NCBI GenBank assembly: GCA_025506515.1
Contig: CM046453.1
Span: 45,430,395 to 45,494,394 of the forward strand
Source: Flaveria trinervia
Taxonomy: Eukaryota; Streptophyta; Magnoliopsida; Asterales; Asteraceae
Direction of reading: 5' to 3'
DNA: 64,000 nucleotides
Part shown: positions 55,418 through 64,000 of the stretch, in pieces
How the letters are laid out: each line of letters opens with the position of its first letter
Numbering within the stretch: position 1 is the first letter of the stretch
The notes under the pieces: generated by a model
Told to the model about the DNA's origin: nothing
What the model saw: the letters and a program-made list of their open reading frames with translations, nothing else
Database searches by the model: none
Made by a program: the position numbers and the translations under genes

Positions 55418-56508
55418 TGTTGGACCAAAAGAACCAATCAGCCGAATCAGAAAAACCTTTAAGTCCCACAGACATCACAACAACTACTGAAGACCACAAC
55501 AGCTGAAGACAACAGCTGATTACAAAGTCTGAACACAAGTGCTGAAGACAAAGTCTGAAGACAAGTGCGGAAGACAAAGTCTGAAGACATGCTGAAGACA
55601 AAGTCTGAAGACAAGTGCTAAAGACAAAGTCTGAAGACACAAGTGCTGAAGACAAAGTCTGAAGACACGCTGAAGACAAAGTCTGAAGACAAGTGCGGAA
55701 GACAAAGTCTGAAGACAAAGGCTGAAGACAAAGTCTGAAGACAAAGGCTGAAGACAAGTGCTAAAGACAGTCTGAAGACACAAGTGCAAGACAAAGTCTG
55801 AAGACAAGTGCTGAAGACAAAGTCTAAAGACAAGTGCTAAGACAAAGTCTAAAGACAAGTGCTGAAGACAAAGTCTGAAGACACAAGTGCTGAAGACAAA
55901 GTCTGAACACAAGTGCTAAAGACCAAAGTATCAGACGTTGTCACAACAACTGAAGAGGTCTTCTTCAGTAGTTGTGACGGTTTACCTTTAGTAGTTTTAT
56001 GTTTTATCTGTTCCGTAGTTTGACACAACAACTGAAGAATACTTCTTCAGTTGTTGTGCTCATCAGTAGTTTTATGTTTTTCAGTAGTTTTGTAAAACGA
56101 CAAGAGCTTGTTCTTCAGTCGTTGTAGTTTCAGTAGTTTCTTATCAGTAGTTTCATATTTTGTACTTAACACTCTGATATGTTCTCAGTATTTGTGAACA
56201 TTTCAGTAGTTTGTTAAGAGTTAGTTATTTTTGTATTAGATCTGCTAGTTGTCACTTTCCCGTGATAACAGCAACGATTGCACTCTATATAGGGAGTGTC
56301 AACCTATTGTAATAGTAAGAATGATTTGATCAGAGATATTCGATATCATAGAAACATTCCTTGTTACAGAAATATATTCTCTCGTTATAACCGTATTTGT
56401 TCTTAATGCATACGAGTATCAAATTCTTGCTACAATTTGTCTAATTCTTGTTCTTATTCCGCTGCGTTACGCTCTAATACATCAAACTTGTGATCACTGA
56501 TCCTGACA
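55418..56508 (+). repeat. 3' LTR of C (1091 bp)
   Basis: Starts TGTTGGACCAAAAGAACC and ends ATCCTGACA. It pairs with 43655-44739; differences include array indels and scattered substitutions (for example TATATAAGG versus TATATAGGG in the promoter). Array at about 55525-55920 with about 16 units. Confidence 0.95.
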
Positions 56509-56513
56509 GTCTC
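56509..56513. repeat. Target-site duplication of C, right copy
   Basis: GTCTC directly after the terminal CA; matches 43650-43654. Confidence 0.95.
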
Positions 56514-58398
56514 CCACTTTTTGGGTGCATTGGAATCAGGGCTTGAAAGGCAGAAAGTGACTTGTGAACAACATCATCAAGGAGTGTTTGGAGATTTGAG
56601 GAGATCCTCTCATCAATGGCTTTAATACTATCTCAGTGATGATGGGAGTGATGAGAGGTAAGGAGCTTTGAAAGGTTGCAACCATCTGCTCAGAGGGGTT
56701 CTGTGCCTAAGAGGTGGTGCCAAAAGCAGTGGTTGGTGGCTTATTTAAGTGTATTGGTTGTGTGTTTGGTGAACCTTCAAATGAAGGTGCCATCTGTGGG
56801 TTTATTGGGGCAGATGATCTTTTATCCTGAGACATTTTGGCTAGCAGTTCTTTGAGTCTGCTCACCTCAGTCTCTAGGATTGTGTTATGGGCAAAGACAT
56901 CAAAGAAAAAGCCCAGGTCATCATCAGTCTTTGCTGAATCATCTGACCTCCTGATTAAATCAGGATATACATGCCCTTAGTGTAGATCAGTATATGCATG
57001 TGCCCCTTGTTCTTGGTTTTGGGGACTTCCTGCCTCTAGACTTTGTCCTTCATTGGCAGTTGCCTCTGGTGTGGTCTTATATATGTTACCAACTTCATCC
57101 TGTTCATTTGCTGAATCAGTAGAAGTGGGAGCCTGACCATGTTCTAACCTCCTCTTCTACACTTGGAGATTGAACATTATAACCCCTGTGTTGTGGGTTA
57201 TCAGCAGCATTTTGGTCCTCCCCCTCATCGTTGAGGTATTCCCAGTGTTAATTGGTTTCTGGGGAAGGGGTAAGGAATGTAGCTGACTCAGCATTTTAGC
57301 AACTATAAGGGTTGGGCTTTGAGGGGCGGTTGCATTTGGAGATTGGTCAGAAGCAGATTGCACCCGGGGTGAGAGATGCTCTTCAATGGTAACCTTCTCA
57401 ATTGAGATAGGTTCTAGTAAGGTGGTATCCCCAATTTGGTTGCAACAGGATCCTGTGGAGAGGATACTTGTGCGGTTTCAGCTAGTTGAGTCCTGACATG
57501 ACTGGGGGTTTAAAACAAGTATGTGTTTCCTGTATTGGTGGTACAGGGGCATCCTCAGGGGACTCATCTCCCTGAGTAGCCTTTTTTGGCTCTTGGGGTT
57601 TGGGTTTGGTGGGGACTTTGGATCTGGAGGTGGAGGCTGTCGGTTCCCTCTGCTTGGGTTTGAGCAGCCGGGCAGCCCCTTTGAGAGTAGGGTCAGAGTT
57701 ATGCCTGGAGTATACCTCAGCTAAGATAGCTGGAGCAGGGACTCCAAGACCAACAAGGCCTTCAGATTTTAATTGATTTAAAATTATGGCAATCAGAAAC
57801 CTCAGATATAGTAGCCATCTGTTTGTCACAGATTTCTAAGCCAGATCCTTAAGTTCCAGAAACACTATCTCAGAAAAATTTAGAGTTTGTCGTTCAAAGA
57901 TAGAGTACAATACCTGTTGCCATCGTGAGGACATCTGATCCCATGAAGATGTCTTTGAAGCAAGGCAGACATTCACCATATGGAAGATAAGTCTTTCAAC
58001 ATCATGGAAGTGTTTTTGAGAATGGTTTAGCATTTAAGTCTCCTTCATAGCCGTTGTTGATGGAAGACATATCAATGGTGCCTTTCGGGTATTCTATAAT
58101 ACAGCTGGCATCATGCAAATTTAGGGTTTGCGCGAATGATGTCAGGGGTGATTACCACCAGTTTATGGTTGACCAACGACTGGAGAGTGATTTGGCTATC
58201 ATTTTCACCAGTTGTTACAGAGACGTTGGTCCAGAATTGGTTTAAGGAATTGGGGTATATGGTAGGATTCAAAAGAAAGGCGGTTCGGTATTGGGAATCC
58301 ACCATAAGAACGATGGCATTATCAAATTTGTTCCAAAAGGCAGATTCCGAGAGGTAGGCAACACAGTTGTGTCTGGGTTTGAGTTTCATGGTCGCCAT
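56514..58398 (-). pseudogene. Accessory ORF of D, N-terminal part and linker
   Basis: The minus-strand ATG at 58396-58398 (context CAACAATGGCG) opens MATMKLKPRHNCVAYL, with FLLNPTIYPNSLNQFWTN and later VNVCLASKTSSWDQMSSRW, aligning to C. The first frame is open for 95 codons, then frames change at about 58110 and 57835. The linker (57829-56514) is Pro/Gln/Ser-rich, with KPKPQEPKKATQGDESPEDA, and degenerates further on. The reading continues at 43654 after excision of C. Function unknown. Confidence 0.83.
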
Positions 58399-58455
58399 TG
58401 TTGAGAGAGAAAAGGATAGAAAACGGCTAATGAGACGTTCGGCTATAAGTGCAGT

Positions 58456-58464
58456 TATTTATAG
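58456..58464 (-). promoter_or_regulatory. Candidate internal TATA box before the D accessory ORF
   Basis: The minus strand reads CTATAAATA inside CCTATAAATAACTGC, a consensus plant TATA box, 58 bp before the ATG at 58398. A start about 30 bp downstream would give a short pyrimidine-rich leader (TTTCTATCCTTTTCTCTC). Suggests separate transcription of the accessory ORF; inference. Confidence 0.5.
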
Positions 58465-58499
58465 GTTAAGAAAAGGCTGAAAAGAAAACGACTAAAAGT

Positions 58500-58965
58500 G
58501 TTGGTGTCGTCATCAGTTATATGAAAACAACTGAAGACTTGGTTTTGGTCATTAGTAGTTATGAAACTACTAAAAACCTTGGTTTTGACTTCAGGTGTAG
58601 GAACAACTGAGGACTTGGTGTTAGTCATCAGTAGTTGTGAAACTACTGAAGACATGGTTTTGTCATCAGTTATTTTAGGTGAAACAGCAGTTTGTGGAAA
58701 CGATTGAAGAGAGAATTCTCATCAGTAGTTTTCGTCAATTCTTAGCTTTTCAGCTGTTTCATACTGTCCTCAACACTTACTCATCAGATTGTTTAGCTGT
58801 TTTCAGTTGTTTCATAGGACATCAGTACTTATCTGTTTTTACTGACATCAGTAGTTATAACTACATCAGTAGTTGTAACTGCATCAGTTTCTTTTAACAA
58901 AAAGTACACTACTTTTTAAGTAATTTAGTCTTCAGTAGTTATGAAACCACTGAGAATAAAACTTA
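58500..58965 (-). repeat. Hairpin array between pol and accessory ORF of D
   Basis: Inverted repeats such as CAGTAGTT-GTGA-AACTACTG (58629-58648), TTAGTAGTT-ATG-AAACTACTAA (about 58552-58573) and CATCAGTT/AACTGAAG pairs, separated by GACTTGG-TTTTGGTCAT spacers. Beyond 58680 the motifs (CAGTAGTT, CAGTACTT, ACATCAG) go on without clear pairing. Same location as the array of C. Confidence 0.82.
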
Positions 58966-61900
58966 TCAGTACTTATTTGTGACATGTTTACTAATGGTCA
59001 TCAGTACTTGTTTACTGAGATCATCAATAATTGTCACTTTTTCTAGCTGTAGCATACCAAGCCTTAACCCAAGGTTTTGGAAAGTTGAATTGTCTAAAGG
59101 CTTAGTAAATATATCTGCAAGCTCATCAGCACTTGGCACAAACTTCGGATCAATCAGACCTTTTTCAAAACAATCCCTAATAAAATTGTGTCTGATCTCT
59201 ATATGTTTGGTCCTAGAATGCTGGACTGGATTCTTGACAATACACAGAGCTGAAGCACTATCCATTAACAATGGAGTCTTAGTCTCTATAATGCCATAAT
59301 CCAATAATTGGTTCTGAAGCCAGAGTACCTGAGATGTACAACTTGCAGCAGCAATGTACTCTGCTTTAGCAGTGGATGTAGCAACAGATGTTTGTTTCTT
59401 ACTCTGCCAAGAAATCAAATAGTTGCCTAGGAATTGACATCCACCAGAAGTTGACTTTCTAGTTAAATTACACCATGCATAGTCACTATCAGGAAAAGCA
59501 ACTAATTTGCAAAAGTGTCCAGTGGAATACCAAAGACCTAGAGATTGTGTACCTTGCAGATATCTAAAGATCCTCTTGACTACAATCAAATGAGACTCTT
59601 TAGGAGCAGCCTGAAATCTGGCACAAACACAAGTTGCAACATAATATCTGGTCTAGAAGCTGTTAAGTACATCAAGGACCCAATCACACATCTGTAAAGT
59701 GTTTCATCAACAGCTTTACCTTTCTGATCTACATCCAGTTGTGTGGTGTTGCACATGGGAGTAGAACAGGCTTATAGTTTTGTAAATCGAACTTATTCAA
59801 AAGATTTTTTGTATATTTTGACTGATGAATGAAGGTTCTATCAGCCTTTTGTTTGATTTGCAAGCCTAGAAAGAACTATAATTCTCCTATTGCACTCATT
59901 TCAAACTCTTGTTTCATTAAACTTGTAAAATCATCACACAATTGGGGATCAGAGGATGCAAAAATTATATCATCAACATAAATTTGAACAAGTAGCTTAT
60001 GATGATCCACTTTCTTAATAAACAAAGTTTTATCTATGGAGCCTCTAGTGAAATTATTTTGAAGAAGAAAATTTGAAAGTGTTTCATACCAGGCTCTAGG
60101 AGCTTGCTTCAACCCATAAAGAGCCTATCAAGTTTATACACCCAATCAGGATGTTTATTGTCCTCAAAACCTGGTGGTTGACACACATAAACCTCTTCTT
60201 TTACTTTTCCATATAAAAAAGCACTTTTGACATCCATTTGAAAAACGTTAAGATTGTGGAATGCAGCATAGGCTAAGAACAATCTAATTGCCTCCAGTCT
60301 GGCTACAGGGGCAACGGTTTCATCATAATCAATACCTTCTTCTTGTGAAAACCCCTGTACAACCAGTCTAGCCTTGTTCTTGACAATAAGCCATTTACAT
60401 CAGTTTTATTCCTAAACAACCACTTAGTGCCTATTGCACACTTACCTGTGGGGTAGAGGAACCGGTTCCCACACTTGCTGCTTTTTGAACTGAAGTAGCT
60501 GAAGCTGCATGGCTTCACCCATCCATTGTGTCTTAAAGCAACATGATAGTTCTTTGGCTCTAGTTGACTAATGAAGAGAGCATAGAAGCAGAAGTTGGAC
60601 AATTGACTTCTGGTTGAGACACCAGCATTGATATCAACAATGATTTGAGACATGGGATGATTCTTCAACTCTTGGTACACTATAAGATCAGTGCAAGTGT
60701 TTGTAGCAGGTTCAGCAGCAACAGATGTTGATCCAGACTCTTGAAACCAAGTATGAGATGGTAATTCAAATGATGTAGAGGAGTCAGAAATCTTATCAGC
60801 ATTTGTTGTGGATGGAGCTGCTGAAGCTACAAGAACATCAAGTTAGTGGACTCAGGCAGTTGATCACAAAATTTGAAAAGGTGAGTACTGATATCATCAT
60901 CATCTTCAGTACCACCAGGTGGAAGACTTACGGCAGAAGATGATTTATTCACATGATCTGCAATAGCTGGAGGTTGATAAGGAACATATTGCAGTATATC
61001 CAGATCAAACAACTCCATAGGGTTTTGTGGAATTTTATCCTTAGGAGATTCATTGAACTTCACATGCAAGGTTTCTTCAACTATCTTTGTTCTGCAGTTG
61101 AAGACTCTGTAAGCCTTGCATGTTGATGAATATCCTACAAAATACCCTGCATCACCTTAGGATCAAATTTGTGGAGTTGATCCTTTGTGTTGAGAAGAAA
61201 CAAGGACACCCAAAGGCTTTGAAGAATGAAATTAGAGGAGCCAAATGATGTAGAACTTCATATGGAGTCTTCAAACCTCTGATTTACTAAAACTCAATTC
61301 TGCACATAACAAGCTGTGTTGATAGCTTCAGCCCAAAAGGTCAATGGCAAACCAGAGTTAGCCAACATGGACCTTGCAGCTTCAATTAGGGTCCTGTTCT
61401 TTCTCTCCACTACTCCATTTTATTCTGGAGTCCTTGGGATGCTAAACTGCCTCTTGATTCCTTTGAGAGGTAAAAATCATCAAGTGTATGGTTTCTGAAT
61501 TCTGTTCCATTATCACTCCTTATACACTTGACTAATAGGGAATACTGCTTCTCAACATACAACACAAAGTTTATAATCGTCTGAGCAACCTCATCCTTTG
61601 AATGCAAGAAGAAAGTCCATACAAATCTGGAGTAATCATCCACAATTACCAGACAAATTTCTTCTTTGCCATGCTCATCACTCTCACAGGACCAAATAGA
61701 TCCATGTGCAGTAACTACAAGCAGGCAGTTGACTTAGGTTCTTCAATAGGAGGGAATGAGACTTTGTGTTGTTTTCCTTTCAAACAAGCAGTGTAGGTTT
61801 CATCACAGTGGAACTCCTTTATTGGTAGACCTCTCACTAAACTATTGTGGATCAACTAATTCATGTTTTTGAGGTTTACAAGACCCAGCCTTCTGTGCCA

Positions 61901-62339
61901 CAGTTTACATTCCTAAGGAGAGACTTTGGAGAACAGGCAAGGATGACCCTTCAAATCAATCTTCTTTGACAAATCCAAGGCATATACTCTTCCAATCCTG
62001 TTGGCCTTCAGGAGAGTATGTTCATCTAATACCTTGTCAATCAGCCTCAGAAGTATGGAAGACAGAATCCTGCAGTTCTGGCTTGTAAAAAGTGCAACAT
62101 GCCCTTTATCACACATCTGATTGACACTCAGTAGATTATACTTAAGATTCTCCACATGGTTAACATCATCAAATCTGATTTCTCCATTAGACACATATCC
62201 TTTCTCGATGATGTAACCTTAGCATCATTTCAAATGAAAAAAATCCTTCTTTCCTTGAGAGTAGTCATTAAGAAGAGAACTACTCCATGTCATATGCATA
62301 GATCCTCCACTGCTACTTTGGCATGCTGAAGAACCCTAC
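58966..62339 (-). pseudogene. pol of D (PR-INT-RT-RNase H, broken)
   Basis: Minus strand: protease remnant with GGSMHMT (about 62285); the post-protease block and integrase entry (62194-61913, RFDDVNHVENLKYNLLSVNQ); integrase core (61643-61410, with DDYSRFVWTFFLHSKDE and RSDNGTEFRNH); RT (about 60680-59876, CAIGTKWLFRNKTD, MKQAPRAWYETL, VQIYVDDIIFAS); RNase H (59589-58966, 207 codons, KSTSGGCQFLGNYL, AKAEYIAAASC, HSRTKHIEIRHNFI, LADIFTKPLD). The RNase H block is one clean frame, ending at the stop at 58966. Elsewhere frames are broken. Confidence 0.88.
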
Positions 62340-64000
62340 ATTCATCACAAGGAACTAGTTAGGTTTTGAGACCCAAACCTTTTGGTTTTGGGTCTGTTTT
62401 CATCAATAGATTTAACCATAACTTGTTTCTCATGATTAACAGCTGATGAAGGTGGAGATGGTGCTGAAATGGATTCCTTGGATTTTGGCTTGGAATACCT
62501 TTTTAGTGGTTTTATCACAAGTGCATCTAGCTGGTTAGCTCTCCCCAACAAATGCTAAACCATCTTAACAAGTTGTGTCTAATTTGTAGCTAAAGCTTTC
62601 AGCTCTTGTGACACATCAGTACTTCTTTTGATGAGTTCTTGTGGCCCACCATTTCCTCCTTGAAATTCACAGACTTAGTCTGATTTTTATCATGAGGAAG
62701 ACTATCAGCTGTTTTATGATAAACTCTATCCTTCTTTTTGGATTTGGGTGAAGCCTTGGTTTATTAATTTGGGATAACTGTGGTACAAACTTGGTCTCAA
62801 ACTCATTTTTCATTTGATCCATCTGCATTTTATGAGCTTATCTCTGTTGAGTTTGGAACCCTTTTTGTACCAACATTCATGAGAAAGATGATTGAATTTA
62901 CCACATATGTCATATGGCTTATTCTTCATCTTGGATTGATCAACTGCTGAAGTGGAAACTACTGAAGGTGTGATCTTTAGTACTTTCCTCCTTTCAATAC
63001 TTGTGTTAAGTACAGAAGGATCTGTAACAACTGAAGACTTGTTCTTCAGCTGTTCTCTATCCGTGCTGAAGACCGTATGATAGATTCCTCAACAGTTGTT
63101 AATCCTTTTATTTCAGTTGATTTGAAATGCTTTTCAGATGTTGTGACTTGCCCTTCAGTACTTGAGGTACTTTGAGGGACAACATCTAAAGTACTCAGCA
63201 TCATGTGCTTATCAGTAGTTAACCCATCAGGCAATTGAGTTGCTGAGGTATCAACACTGATAAATGATTTTGGGTGATCTCTTGAGGATGATACACATGA
63301 TGATGTGGTTGGAAATACTTTCACCTTCAGGTTTTACTATTGATTTTGGAGTAAAATCTATAGGTGGTGCAATATGATTGTAACCTATTCAAAACTTCAC
63401 ATTAGAAGTTGTTTGCTTGCTGAGAAGCATTTCAAATCCCTTGCAGGATGATACCCAGCGGTCACACTCAACTTGGGTAGCTACAAGTGTTTCTTTGAGG
63501 TCTCTGTGGTTCTCAAGATGACCTCAACCTTAGCCTTTTCATCATTTGATTGGCATTTAAGCTTATAAATCTCATCATCTTTATCTTTAAGGACAGACTC
63601 ATACTCAGCTTTTCTTTTGGAAAGGGTTTGCTCAAGCTCAAGATTTAGATTTATTAAAGCTACATTTGCCTCTCTAATAGAGATAAATGCAGCTATGCAA
63701 GATTCAGAACATAGTTTGGCCTTAGCCTCAAAGGATACCTGGGTTACCTGTGATGAAGATGCATTGGAGCATGAACCCTCAGTAGACTCCAGGGCCATGA
63801 GAGCAAGATTCCCAAAAGGATGTTCACCACCATGTTGACCATCACTAGCAAATAATTGCTCATTACCAGAAAGATCATCTAGTAAACTGCTCCAGTCAAC
63901 AGCACCAGGGGTGAAGAAACTATGATGAGGTTGTGACTGAGATGGTTGAGATGGTTGAGGCTCAGGTAAGGCTTGAGGTTGTTGTGCAATAGGAACTTGA
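62340..64000 (-). pseudogene. gag 3' part of D (broken, runs out of the window)
   Basis: Minus strand from 64000: Pro/Gln-rich stretch, GVVDWSS-type block (about 63890), coiled coil (63798-63481, ALINLNLELEQTLSKRKAEY and KDKDDEIYKLKCQ), Ser/Thr-rich region (63324-63046), then a knuckle equivalent near 62890 reading YDICGKFNHLSHEC, with the first Cys replaced by Tyr, a basic tail, and the Gag-Pol border (62551-62345). Order as in C. The Gag core and the 5' LTR of D are beyond 64000. Confidence 0.82.

Larger units (their letters stand above)
43655..56508 (+). mobile_element. Element C: full-length Sirevirus-like copia element (12.85 kb)
   Basis: Two LTRs (43655-44739 and 55418-56508), PBS, gag, pol, hairpin array, accessory ORF, PPT and a perfect GTCTC duplication. 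It is large for a copia element because of the coiled-coil gag extension and the 3.3-kb accessory region. The LTRs align well apart from array indels, so insertion is fairly recent, yet all reading frames carry stops or indels; C could have moved only with help from another copy. Confidence 0.95.
41047..64000 (-). mobile_element. Element D: Sirevirus-like element split by C, continuing past the window
   Basis: Minus-strand element: 3' LTR 41047-41896, PPT, accessory ORF (42104-43654 and 56514-58398), hairpin array, pol (58966-62339) and gag (to 64000 and beyond). Removing C and one GTCTC makes the accessory ORF continuous. Same family as C and A, in opposite orientation to C. Confidence 0.92.

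Overview
The window is a plant nuclear heterochromatin-like block made almost entirely of nested LTR retrotransposons of the Ty1/copia superfamily (Pseudoviridae-type order: protease, integrase, reverse transcriptase, RNase H). I found no host protein gene, rRNA, tRNA or CRISPR. Plant-type primer sites complementary to initiator tRNA-Met, TG...CA LTRs, 5-bp target duplications and elements carrying a long 3' accessory ORF all point to a eudicot. The accessory ORF resembles ones I associate with Asteraceae (lettuce/chrysanthemum-like), but that is recall and not a search result.

Layout, left to right. (A, +) 1-2124: the 3' end of a Sirevirus-like element: accessory ORF, polypurine tract (PPT) and 3' LTR. 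(B, -) 2125-10320: an old Sirevirus-like element (accessory ORF, spacer, pol, end of gag). It was hit by A, by solo LTR S (2385-3282, target duplication GGCTT) and, in gag, by F2. (F2, -) 10321-13270 and 21434-about 25555: a second copia family. Its 3' LTR contains a GC-richer foreign insert of about 560 bp. F2 is split by F1 (-, 13271-21428, duplication TGCTC), a nearly intact member of the same family. Next come a reverse transcriptase scrap of family E (+, 25556-26069), a truncated third F copy (F3, -, 26070-30461) and the 3' two thirds of an E pol (+, 30462-34096).

The right half is a four-deep nest. G (+, from 34097) sits in the E spacer. D (-, from 41047, continuing past the window) sits in the G reverse transcriptase. 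C (+, 43655-56508, duplication GTCTC) sits in the D accessory ORF. C and D are members of the same family as A.

How the parts work together: each element would supply Gag (capsid), protease, integrase and RT/RNase H for its own copying, but almost every reading frame is broken. F1 is the only copy whose catalytic residues from protease through RT stay in one frame. The A/B/C/D elements add a 3' accessory ORF of about 1,100 codons with no recognised domain. It carries a conserved basic nuclear-localisation-like motif next to an acidic tract. In C and D it is preceded by an array of short perfect hairpins and a TATA-like box, suggesting it could be expressed separately. That module (hairpin array, candidate internal promoter, accessory ORF) is the most interesting non-standard feature here.
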